Below, piece by piece: positions 43,609 to 54,870 of a stretch of 64,000 nucleotides of DNA. A program made the position numbers and the translations under genes. The notes under the pieces are model-generated. The model saw nothing but the letters and a program-made list of their open reading frames with translations. It did no database searches and had not been told where the DNA came from. Every line of letters begins with the position of its first letter. The first letter of the stretch is position 1. Source of the DNA: Helichrysum umbraculigerum (lineage: Eukaryota > Streptophyta > Magnoliopsida > Asterales > Asteraceae); the NCBI GenBank assembly GCA_949592205.1, contig CATIUR010000003.1:153764759-153828758 (forward strand). The letters are read 5' to 3'.

Positions 43609-44852
43609 AAGTTAATTACTCGATAATCCATCCAACATTCAACTCTGTCGGAAACAGTATTTATATTACTTGCCACATTTGAGAGCCATCTTATTTTGAC
43701 CATGTTATAAAACATATCACGTGTCATGCACTCGTGTGTATAGATTAATTAACCTTCACCAAATGACAACTTTTTAATCTACGAAATTATTTTTTTATAC
43801 CCCAAAAAAGTCAACCAAATACAAAAACGTACATTACTTACTCCATAATACGAGTACAAGAAACAGAAATTATGACCAGTATGAAAGCAAGATGATGATA
43901 ATAATAATAATTCAACAAGACTAAATGACATCGAATTAATTAATTAAGCGATTGGAATCTCGTTATGTCATAAATTCAAAACCCTGTCATTTTGTCAATC
44001 TCGAAATATAATTATTATATTTAATCTTAATTATACTTTTTAATTAATATATTTACAACTAGAATATACGGAGTAATATTTAAGTATGCGTGTGTGTGTG
44101 AAAGACTGACAAAAGGAGGTGTAGATTAGTTTCATATGTGTAAAGTGAGATATGTTCAAACTTAATTTGTCAACCTAGGTATATATTGTACATTTGTACC
44201 TTAACTAGACGTACTTCTTATTTTTATTTATACTTCTTATTTTTTTCTCAGCATACACCACGCACACACATTACTGTCACGAGTAGATACATTTATTCAC
44301 GAATATATATAATTGCCTTGTCTGATTTCAAGACTTCTGACCCTAACAAATTTACGGTTAGAATGTCACCTCCATACCGCTAGACAAATGTATCCAACTT
44401 AATTTTAAAATGTACTAAATTTACACATTTGTAAAATTGTCACGTTTTGCACTTTATAGTTACGGATGCCTTCAAATCGGTTAGTTAGTGTACTAACGTT
44501 CAACCATTTACACATTTTCATAAAGCAACATTAACTACGCAATTTTAAAATTTCAAACTGTACGTGTATTTATTTAAACACTAAAAAACTGACATTTTAC
44601 AATTTTTGAGTATTAAAAAATGCATTAATCAGACACTTTTAAGACTTGTTTATTACTCAGTAGTACGTTATATCGGGACGGTGCACTTATTCGTATATAA
44701 TAATCACATTAAATTATAATATTATATTTTGGCATTACAATATTTATGTTACCATTCATATGCACACGTGGCATTGATTTTATTTTTATACAATAACAAT
44801 CAACAATAATAATAATAAAAAATAAATAAATAAATAAATAAATTACAAAATA

Positions 44853-44900
<48 letters not shown>

Positions 44901-45020
44901 GCATAACAAATTGTAACAAACTTGGATTACTGTCAGCACAAGATTAATAATCTAAAATTACCAAATTATTATACACACTTAATAATAAAAATCAAGATTC
45001 AAAATGATTAGTAATTTAGA
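43609..45020. other. Intergenic DNA with a (GA)n microsatellite
   Basis: AT-rich and without recognisable genes. A perfect (GA)n run occupies 44856-44893, downstream of the small basic protein gene. Short TAAA repeats precede it. Confidence 0.55.
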
Positions 45021-45224
45021 TTAAGAAATAGGACGCTTGCCAGGATGATCAGCCGCTTGTAGAGTTTTATCAATGAGTTTACGAGCATGATTGCTACGGA
45101 TCTGAACCCGTACACTGTTGGTTTTATCCATTTTCACGTACACTTTCTTCGATTTCTTCCCCCTCTTCAACGCCTTCACCTTCGATTTTATCGTTTCGAT
45201 TAAATTCCCAAACTGATTCGTCAT
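45021..45224 (-). CDS. Conserved small basic plant protein, 67 residues, function unknown
   Basis: A single-exon frame from the ATG at 45224. The product is strongly basic: an N-terminal helix-like stretch (MTNQFGNLIETIKSKVKALK), a Lys-rich KRGKKSKK, then YVKMDKTNSVRVQIRS and a C-terminal ARKLIDKTLQAADHPGKR. I recall similarly sized uncharacterised dicot proteins with the YVKMDK...KLIDKTL...DRPGKR pattern, but I cannot name a function. No signal peptide or membrane segment is visible. A TATA-like CATAAATAG on the minus strand lies at 45356-45365, about 135 bp upstream. It is a real gene if the conservation holds. Confidence 0.7.
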   Translation of the reverse strand: MTNQFGNLIETIKSKVKALKRGKKSKKVYVKMDKTNSVRVQIRSNHARKLIDKTLQAADHPGKRPIS

Positions 45225-46459
45225 CCTCTCCTCCTTGATTTCTTAAAATTCTATATATACATGTGCATGTATCTATATTTGAAATCAAGAGCCAAGAAAT
45301 AAGAGGAATAAAAGTGAGAAGCAAGGTCAGTAATCTGTGCTGCGTTGTACTCCAGCTATTTATGGAGTCGGTTGCGTACCTACCTGATTTCATTCGCTAT
45401 TTACTACGGAGTATTTATTTAGTCAAGATGTAAATGTAAAAAAGTTTGTTCTAGGTCCTTGTAGAATGGTGAAATGTTATATTTGGTACTTGATTTTGTT
45501 CAAACTTTACAGATGTGGAATGGAGTTGTTGTTGTTATTACTTACCGTTCGAATATTGTGACGTTAATTATTTGTTGGATTGGGTGACTGACCATTACCA
45601 ATATTGTTTTTGTTTTATCACCACATCTGGTCTAGTCTAGTATAGCTCAATATAGAAACAGATCTTATTTTAGATATCAAATGAGGGTCAACTAAATTGC
45701 ATTATGGAGTATTATTATTATTATCCTTATTAATTTATTATTAATTAAATATAATAAAATACAATAATCTTTATCTTTATTTTAGATTATAATAGAAGCT
45801 GCCAAGATAGACTGGCGACTTAACTATCCTGACTTTTTAATCCAGCATAAATGCGAAACTAATTTCATTCTGGTTAATAAATTGAATTCTGCCCTCAACT
45901 AAGAAAAGTTATGGCACTAAAAGTCAAATGGTCCATAAACGCTACAAAGACATTTTTTGGTCAAAAAGATTGATTGCAATGACTTGTCAATTTATCATAC
46001 ACAGACTTCATCTTAATCATGTTATGCACTAAATCTTCCATTCAATAATCATGTAAATTAAGATTTCATTATCTTTAAAACCAAAGTTTAAAAGAAAGTC
46101 AACATAGACACTCAGCATAGCAACATTTTATGACAATTTAAAAGTCATACAAAAAAGTAACCAGATGATAAAAAGAGGCCAATGGTCAAAATCGAGTGTA
46201 GCTCGTCGTTCTTGTTCATCATGTATAAGACAGATCCTTCTTGCACATATTCACATGGATTCTTCGACTAATCCAAAAATTTCAGACCAGAATATGCACT
46301 TTCGTAACAATCATACAATCGATTTACTCATCATCAAGTGAAATTTCACTATTCGTTGTAAGATCCAGTGAACCTGCAAATATAAGATCTTTAGAAAGCA
46401 GATGTAGATTCTTTCAAGGATGTTTGGTTGATGCATGATGGAGACTTACCTAAGAGCTA
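45225..46459. other. Intergenic DNA between the small protein gene and rsmE
   Basis: Apart from the small gene's promoter region (TATA-like site at 45356-45365), nothing is recognised. The stretch nearest 46460 is probably the 3' untranslated region of the methyltransferase gene. Confidence 0.5.
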
Positions 46460-49400
46460 TTAAGAATTAGTTACTGGCTGAGAATCGGACCATAACATTG
46501 CTGTTGCTAGAAGTGCAACTGCTGCAGTTTCAACTCGAAGGCGATGTGGCCCGAGCCCAACTGCTGTTGCTCCTGCTTTTAGTATCGACGTCACTTCGGC
46601 TTCTGTAAAGTCTGGAATATGATAATGATAATTTTAAGTTCACAATGTTGCTTCAAACCATAACCACCTCCAACCAGCCAGCAGTATATAGTTGACAACT
46701 TTCAGGGTTGAGAAAGTTAAAAAGCATTAACCAACCATTGACTTTGGTAAGTATTAAATAATAAGGTTGCATCTATTTTCTTACCTTTGAGATCATTCAT
46801 TTGCTGATAGAAAAAAATTAAATTATCTATTATAGAAAACGAACGACCAACTAGAGGGTTGAAAGTCATTTCATGTGATTATTAATGCCTTTGACCCTAA
46901 TTAAATATAGACAATTAGTATTACTATCTTTCTAGCTGTTCCAAAGAAGAAGAAAATTGTTTTTATAGCAACAAGTCGTGTATGCATACTACTTTGTGTG
47001 TGCGTGTATGAGAGAGAGAGAGAGCGAGCGAGAGAGAGAATGAAGATACGTACCACCTTCAGGTCCAATGATAATTGAGCCAACAGGCTCTCTTTTAGAC
47101 AGAGCCAAAACATTCAAAACTGGTGAAGCCTCTGCTGCAGCTATGAATGACAGTTTCGATTGTGAAACCTAAGGGAATGACATAGTGAAAACATGAGCGT
47201 CAAAATTGAAATTAATGGCATATTAAGAAAATTCCAGACTCCATATAAATCCGTAATCAAGAAAAGGAAACTGAAATCCATGATAATTTATTTAATCGCT
47301 CTATGTTTATGCGATACAAGACATCGGACATACCACACACACCACCGATACAACTTACAATAGGTAAGAGGCCACGAACTTCTAACGGAGGGTTCAAAGT
47401 CATTTCATGCAGCCGTTGACCTACAATATGCTTTAGCATTATTAGTATAATGAGCTAAAAATGCATCAAGAATAAGCTGGTTAGGCACATTATACTCCAA
47501 CTCCAAGCAGTTTAGTTGTAGGTGCGTCAATTGGTCGGATCTTGATCTAGATTTGACTGACTCAGTTATGTAATCCCTTAGATACAAACAGATAGATTTA
47601 TTCAACAAGTAGTCCAATAGGTCAACAATCGATCTATTAAAAGAAATATATATCGTTTCATGATCACTTTTGTCAACCGAATTACCCCTCCGCCACATGT
47701 CACCAGCTTTCTCAACCCACCTATATTCAATTCATTCTCTTAAAACATAACTTGTGTTGAATCATCATAATTTGTAAAAATGTGTTGGGTATTTGGCTCA
47801 TGCTTCTATTCAATCATGATCCATTCAGTTGGGTCATGGGTCAGATGTCTCAGATCAGATCATTACCAAATCTGACTCACAGACGCACCTATTTAGTTGG
47901 GGTAAAGATATATAAAAGATGATTCTTAACACTGTTTAGCTGCAGCCATTATGACTCGTTGCAACCTATCCACTCTGTTCTCAGAAATTGAAGGAGAACG
48001 CTCAGTTAATAGCGGTGTTACACTACCTGCTCCAAGCTCCTAAGATAATAAAACATACATATTAGCTTGTTGCGATAATAAAAAGTGAAAATTTAAATAG
48101 AACAAGACATGCAGACTTTATTCAACACATACTGTGCATTTCTCTATAAGCCAGTCGGATCGACCACCCTTTAGAGTACCTACATAGTAGTACATGTCAT
48201 GGAAACTTAACTTCACACACAAGCATTAGGAACTAAAGGTGGCAATTTCGACCCATTTACTTATGAATGGGTGGATTCAGAGTATGTGTTAATTCTAACG
48301 TGTCATCCGAGTAAAATAAGATAGCAAAGAGAATGGTCAACCAAATTGAAATTTTTTCAAAGTCTTTTTGATGCATACAACCTACTCTATTGATTTAATC
48401 AAAAACTATCATGATAGGATTTATAGTAATCACATTTGACACATATACTCCATAACATAAAAAGAGAAGCAAGTGTTTCGGGCCAAAATGACCCAGCCCA
48501 TTTTGACACTACCAAAACATTACTAGTCTTGACCTGTTACCCAACTTGCTCGTCCACACATTGTGCCACCTCCAGGTTAAACAAACAGATCAAGGCATGA
48601 TTTTCAATGGCCAGAAAACCTACCAAATGCAGCAAATACATGCCATTGGGTTGTATTAATGGATACCAGTTTAGGATTTTCAAGTGAAACTATATCTGCT
48701 CCAGTGCGGTCAATCTTCTCTATGCAACCTTCAACCAAACCTCCTTTTCCATTGAAGAGCTCTATCCTTGCAAGGTTTCAAATATGACAAGAAAATCGCA
48801 AATAAAACAAGCATTCAATCGAAAGGGAGAAATAAGCCAAGTCCCCATACTCCCCAAAATCCAAGAGACTATGCTACCACACAACAGAATACATAAACAT
48901 TTTTATTGCGTGATTCGCACAAAACTTATCGTGCTGTATACATTTGATTACAGACAGGCATTAATATCGTTTATTCGTTTAGACCTTCAACTTCTTAATT
49001 ACAGACAGACGTTCAGGGGCGGAGCTATGAATTTTTAGAAGGGGGGGCAAATTTTTATTTTATTTTTCTTTCTATCACATTAGGAGGGTCAAAATTCTAA
49101 ACTGTCACTAATTACCTTTAAAAAAATTATTTTTTTCGAAAATTTTTGATTTCTAGGGGGGGGCGACTGCCCCCTTCTAGCTCCGCCCCTGCAGACATTA
49201 ACATATTACTTTGAATTTTTAGAAATAATGTCATTTTTTACAGCACTAAATTAACAAGTAACATACTGTAAAGCATGCATACCTGTCATGTATATTTAAC
49301 CTCAGAACTTTAGTCATATGCCAGAATTCATCCCCTTGAACACGAACAATGGAACCCTAATAATCAATCAAGGGAAATTTAGTTAACATGATTGGCCTCC

Positions 49401-50205
49401 CATTTAACGTATTAGCAATCTTAGAGTGAAATCTTTGACCTCTGTGCTAAATTTTTGACTCATGTGCCAAAAATTTACGCTGTGAGAAATTTTTTGACTC
49501 TGTGCAAATTTTGTCACTTCTATACGATATGTCGATATTTGTCACTTGTGTGCTATAAATTATGCGATATTTTAAACTCTCTGCGACTCGTTTTGCTTCT
49601 GTTATAAACCAATTAATAAATCAAATATAATTTCAGCAGTGTGTATGTATTCGAGAGAGAGAGATAGAGTGATAGATATGTTGCCTTGGAGGGAGGGATG
49701 ACGTCAGAGAAGAAGCGAGGAAGACCGCCGCGAGATTGATTGGAAGAATCCGACGATGAGAATGCTCGGAACTTGAAGGTTTTCCGGTTCAAAACCACCG
49801 CCAAATAGGGGTGTGCAAATTTACCCGAGAACGGAAAATACCCGAGAATCGAACCGGACCGGAACCGAACCGGACTGAACCGAGTATATTTGGTCCGGTC
49901 CTCGGTCCTTGTTTTCCTTATTTTTCGGTTCTCGGTTCGGTTCGGTCCGAGCCCGGTTCGGTTCCCATGAACTGTTAAGTCACTTCAGTGTGCAAATATC
50001 GGGTATAACCGAAAATACCCGAGAACCGAATCGGACCGGAACCGAACCGGAAGGAACCGAGTATATTTGGTCCGGTCCTCGGTCCTTGTTTTCCTTATTT
50101 TTCGGTTCTCGGTTCGGTCCGGTTCTTGCCCGGTTCGGTCCGGTTCTGGACCATGAACACCCCTACCGCCAAACGAGGGCTCAAACTAAAACAGAGACCT
50201 TGCAT
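46460..50205 (-). CDS. rsmE: RsmE-type 16S rRNA (uracil-N3) methyltransferase, eight exons, exon 1 split by a MITE
   Basis: Exons 2-8 are 49356-49283, 48766-48624, 48179-48133, 48039-47931, 47420-47359, 47168-47057 and 46611-46460. All are phase-consistent and give 232 residues. Motifs: GDEFWHMTKVLRL, ELFNGKGGLVEG, TQWHVFAAFGTLKGGRSDWL, IEKCTELGAGSVTPLLTERS, then the SPOUT knot motifs IIIGPEGDFTEAE and VGLGPHRLRVETA. Bacterial RsmE methylates U1498 of 16S rRNA using S-adenosylmethionine; the plant protein presumably acts in an organelle. Exon 1 runs from the ATG at 50205 (or an in-frame ATG at 50298) to 49685 and encodes a Ser/Arg-rich leader like a transit peptide. It is cut by the hAT MITE at 49806-50165, so the start is separated from the body. 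Intron 1 has a GC donor. The allele is probably impaired. Confidence 0.88.
49806..50165. mobile_element. hAT-type MITE in exon 1 of rsmE
   Basis: A 360-bp element with ends TAGGGGTGTGCA and, inverted, TAGGGGTGTTCA. The perfect 8-bp target duplication CCGCCAAA lies at 49798-49805 and 50166-50173. The interior is a near-exact direct duplication of about 100 bp (around 49850-49935 and 50010-50119) rich in CGGTTCGG and CCGAACCG. The end sequence and 8-bp duplication are typical of hAT elements. Confidence 0.88.
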
Positions 50206-50474
50206 TTGATTCCAGGCTTGAGAGGGTTTTGGGTTCAGGTTGGGGAGAGTGTAGTGGGACTTTGGCTTAAATAGTAAAGTAACCTTGGTTTTTGTCATTT
50301 TACCATTTTTACACTTACTGAATCCTTCTCATATTTTACCATTTTGTTAATTTTTAACTTTTTGTTGATTTTTTTTCATTATCATGTGTTATAATTGTGT
50401 TATCAAAATGATCAATAATATAAAACTGTAGAAGTTTTTGTAACATGTCATTCCTAAAAGGGATATTTATGTTT

Positions 50475-51340
50475 AACTAACTACACGATAACATAATTTT
50501 ATACGGAGTAGGTAAAAAGTAGAAATATATATCATCATGAAATGTACACCGTCCACAATTTCATTTACAAGACACAAACAGTACTCATACAACTCCTCAT
50601 GAATATCTATGCTTCCTATAAATGCATGTATAACCTTTAACAATGGTAACAAGTTTAATGAGGTCATCATCATTCCTGTCTCATTCATATGTAATGTCAA
50701 CTATTTAGAAGATGACCAAAATGCCCTTTACTAATCACAAAGTTGTAGACTATTATATACAAAGGATTGAAACAACTAACTAGCACATAAGTTGCTATTT
50801 ATTGGAAACTTTCTGATAATGGGAATGAAGCAACAAGACTCGCCTAAAAGTCCTGCATAGGCAATAGGATCAACAGGTACCCTGACACCCGACCCGTTTA
50901 AACTGTTAAACACAAATGAATCTTTTGCAATCATATTCAATACATTACATATTTTATACCACTCATAATAGAAAAAGTGTTTGCATATCTGGTCAATTGA
51001 GTTGACTCGTTTTGATCCATACTAAGAATTGACCTTTTTTGTCTGTTACCAAACCCGATTGACCCACCCACTTCGACATCCCTTGAATACTAGGTGGCAA
51101 CAAAGACTTACAAAGCACCATCGCCTTCATTGAAGCTACCATCAGGAAAAAAGAAAACAGCTACTGCAAATGTAAGTGAGGTCATATGAAATATAGAACA
51201 AAGCCTTTTTGTTAGGAAGAAGAGACTCGTAGTTATTCATACCTCCCAAGCACCACGTCAGATTACAGGGCACGAGAAATGGACCGATTTTTACACCTGA
51301 AGGTGCTGCTGTTACCCTAGTTGTTATAAGCAGAACATGT
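50475..51340 (-). pseudogene. EGY1-like site-2 protease pseudogene, fragment A
   Basis: Broken exons readable on the minus strand: VTAAPSGVKIGPFLVPCNL (about 51325-51255), FAVAVFFFPDGSFNEGDGAL (about 51170-51110), VPVDPIAYAGLLG (about 50885-50850) and MMTSLNLLP (about 50683-50655). These match parts of the C-terminal half of EGY1-type plastid M50 proteases. The exon holding the NPLLSFIQFVIGPYTDD part is absent, and the last exon jumps from NLLP straight into sequence that resembles the 3' untranslated region of fragment B (56490-56570), so an internal deletion has occurred. A GC replaces the GT donor after GLLG. No HExxH motif remains. Confidence 0.65.
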
Positions 51341-52036
51341 TAAGTTTGCATTTATCAATAGTAGACATCATAATTATAGTTTGACCATTAAGGGCATTCA
51401 ACCACTTTTTGATGTCAAAAACAATGTGCTAATGGTTACAAAAGGTGATATCAAGATTCCAATTCGTAAGATATTTACAAACTGTCATCAAATGTTTCTC
51501 CGAAATGTAATTAATATTTATTTGGAAAGCGAACTTATTGTCTCAGAAATGTTATGAATGAATCAAAGCTAATGGAATTTAACTATATATGCACTTCAGC
51601 ACTTCTAGTTAATATAATGCAAAGGTGACAAGATGGGCGGGTTGGGTAAAGGTCAAAATGTAAGGGTTGCAACTCGTCAGTTTTATGGGTCGGATGACCT
51701 GCAAATATTTGTCAATTTTTTATTTTTTAAATATTATAAATAATTAAGTGTAATTATAGAAGCAAAACAAAAACATTATATTTACTAGATATAAATGCTG
51801 AAATCCACTTGGGAAACACGTTTACAATCTTCTACATTGTGACAATTGCAAAATTCTATCAAATGTTTTTCAATTGTGATTTCACGAGAATATAGTACTT
51901 GAAGTTCTATGCAACAACTTTCTGTCATATGTACTTTTACAAGAATAGTGTACTTGGGATTCTACAAACAAGTATTTGTCAAATGTGCATGACACAATGT
52001 GGATTCTTTACTAATGGACTGCACAACATCTTCTTC
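51341..52036. other. Intergenic DNA
   Basis: AT-rich. No gene or mobile element was recognised. The beginning may hold further unrecognisable remains of the EGY1-like pseudogene. Confidence 0.45.
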
Positions 52037-54291
52037 TTAAACACACTGCTGAGATGCTTCTTCACCAAAAGTCGCTTCTTCAACATCCTTCTCATCCTGA
52101 TGTGTTTCATCTTTTAATTCATCTCCAGATCCTTTATGCTCAGGTTCTTCAACATCCTCCTGCTGCTTCTTCTCCTCTGTTTGACCAGAACCGGAACTGG
52201 AACCACCTTCTCCAGCTTCTGCTATTAGTTTGAATGCCATGTCACTTATGTCACGCGTACGAGATTTCATACCCTCCATCTTCTCACCAAAACTAAGTTC
52301 GCTAAACAACATATTCATTTCCTTTTCTCCTTCAATATATTCACCTGGCTGTAACAAAAACAATAATATAATACTTAAACTTATACGTCGACTAACCAAC
52401 TCTAGAAAACAAATTAAGCTAACATCACCTCATAAATTTGTGAGTGAAGTAATTGCGCAGCCTTGACAACGTGTGGCTTCGGACCATATATGCGGACTGT
52501 TCTCTCTTGTTTATGATACTGAAAGAACATTATTCACCAATTTAATTTTTAACTTAAAATACAGATATATTGACTAGCCAATTTAAATTAAAAACCTGCA
52601 GCCATGCACCAGAAACTATTTCCATTCCGAAGAGAGTAGTGTTTTTCCCAGTCAGAAGCTCAACCTATTTAATACATACCCACACAACCACAATGCATGC
52701 TTCAGAACAACAAAAATAGTGAGTTACGCAGGTTATCAGTCTATTCGAGTATAGATGTATGACCTTGTCCTCGGGGATTTTCATTTCATGCCCGTAAATA
52801 TTTGGTGGCATCAGAATCACTGGAAACATTGGGAAAGTATATGTCTGCATACAATAACATATCCAAAGCAAGAGTTATTTACCTCATAGAAAACCACACC
52901 AATAAGAAAGAGGAGATGGTTAACCTTTAGGATTTGATCTAGGATGAGTTTTTCAGCGATTCTAACTTCTTCAACAGTACCCACCAAATCAATAAATGCA
53001 TGAAAATGGCGCTCACTTTCAGCATCACCTAACACACCTATTGTGGCTTTGGAGACTATTTGAATTATATCTAGAACTTTGAAATCTTCTCCAGTAGCTT
53101 TGAAAAGCTGTGAATAGATAAAAGTATCAGCAAGACAAGTTAAAAAGGGTCCATATTTTGAAACGTAAGATTGTGGGATGGAATGTCACATACTTCCACA
53201 TTACGAATTCGGTATACTTTCCTATCTAGTTGAGCTCCTGCAGCAATTGCATCACGTAGATTCTGAACTCTTTTAGTATCGGCTTCTGGTAACAAGAGAA
53301 TATGTTGTGATAATACGCTCATTTTGCAAAAAAAGAAACAGATAGGTCAAGTTTAAGCTGTAAGCACATATGCACATTAGGCATGTGTATCAACTACTGA
53401 ATTTAGACATAAAACACCCAGTCAAGTCCTCAAAACACAGAATCAAACAGGTTTTATAGAGTTTGTTCCTGATCAAAATATTTGCAATTATAAACCAAAA
53501 TATAAATCAACAAAGAATACTGAAGAAATTCAAGGATAACCCACAATAATATATATCTTTGATGTTATGCTTGCTCAATTAAACATCAGCGATCATAATT
53601 ACTTACTGAAACCAAATACAAATGAATTCTGTTCTTTGATTCATTTCATTAAACACACAGAATACACATATATGTTTACACATTTAATGTTCACAGAATT
53701 TGTTCTTGATTGAGAATGATTGCAGTCCCAAACTTTTTGTAACCTAACAGATCAATAGAATCAACATAATCTTTATACATAACATACACTCATATATTGA
53801 TTTCAAGAAACATATCGTATAGAAAAGTTGTATATACTTATATGTAATCTAATCCAATTTTTCAATAAACAGATAAGAAAACAGAATTCAGATTACTGAT
53901 ACAACTTAAACCCTATGAGAGAAATTTATTCCAAGAAACACATCAGAAAGATTACAGGCATAAAATTATAACCTTGACAGAACAAAAGTTAGAACTTTTG
54001 AATCAAATTTCACCACTAAAACCTAACGAAGTACTTACGGAGAATTTTGATGTAGTAGAGTTTACCACCAGATGGATCAGTATTCACTCTCAGTAAATCA
54101 TTAGGCAACTGCAAATTCGGTTCTTCAATTTTCGCCTTCGCGTATTTGTCAAATTCTTGATCTTTCCCCATTTTCTTTTCTGGATTTTGGTCCGATTTCT
54201 TTTCTTGATTTTGCTCCGTTTTCTTTTCTTGATTTTGATCCGTTTTCATTTCTTGATTTTGATCCAAATTCTTTTCTTGAATTTGCTCCAT
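52037..54291 (-). CDS. Conserved plant protein of unknown function, seven exons, possible degenerate KH folds
   Basis: Exons 2-7 are about 53317-53194, 53107-52925, 52844-52764, 52664-52596, 52518-52429 and 52348-52037. From exon 2 on they join in phase 0. Exon 1 (54291-54039) has an ATG and encodes Gln/Lys/Glu-rich repeats of the type DQNQEKKT, then LPNDLLRVNTDPSGGKLYYIKIL. Exons 2-3 contain LRDAIAAGAQLDRKVYRI and ATIGVLGDAESERHFHAFIDLVGT. Exons 5-6 give LLTGKNTTLFGMEIVSGAWLQ and ERTVRIYGPKPHVVKAAQLL, which read like a KH domain without a clear GxxG loop. The tail is Glu/Gly/Ser-rich. I cannot reconcile the phase of the exon 1 donor (CTCC|GTAAGT) with the exon 2 acceptor (ATGAG|C). Either a small exon is missed or translation starts at the ATG at 53322. 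Confidence 0.7.
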
Positions 54292-54861
54292 TTTCTTTTT
54301 CTTGGAGCAGAGATGTATATTTGTTGTAAGAAATGCAGAAGATATTATGAATGGCGTTAAGAAAAGTCAAGTGATTACATTTACTTACATACAATCACAT
54401 ATATACGTATATATAGCGTTTGAACTTCAGATGAAAGGCGGGAATATCTGTTGTCAACTTACTTGAAATTTACAGTTTAAGTACCCTAACATATACAACT
54501 TATCCATGATCAGTCCTTGTGGTGTTCTGTCGTATACAATCATTAATATTTTTTAGCAGGTTTGACTTGTTGACCATTTAGAGTGTGTTTGATTTGGTTA
54601 AGGGAATCAATTTTTCATGAGAAGTTGAGAACCCATTTCCCTAGTTTGGTTTAAAACTCTGATTTTATTATGGTTTCATTCATAATTTTGGATGACGGGT
54701 TTTATATGTGGGAATTTATTATAATGATATAAAGTGTTTGTTTAAAGTATGTGGGTATCATTTCTAATCCTAGTAAGGTTTAAAATACCATAAAAAATCA
54801 TTTTATACAAGATTTAATTAACATGGAATCACATTCTGACACTTATATATTCTTAGCATAG
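54292..54861. other. Upstream region of the unknown-function gene
   Basis: Contains the presumed promoter, with an alternating TATATACGTATATATAG run near 54400. No other feature recognised. Confidence 0.45.
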
Positions 54862-54870
54862 TAAATTTAA

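Noticed and set aside
44856..44893. Possible regulatory GAGA element
   Set aside because: A perfect (GA)n microsatellite downstream, not upstream, of the small gene. No evidence for regulation.
49855..50274. 121-residue frame rich in FGSRFGSV repeats
   Set aside because: It is translated MITE repeat sequence (GGTTCGG words) in the hAT element.
51110..51330. Independent small gene
   Set aside because: The readable pieces match consecutive EGY1-type segments and have no start or continuous frame, so they are part of the pseudogene.
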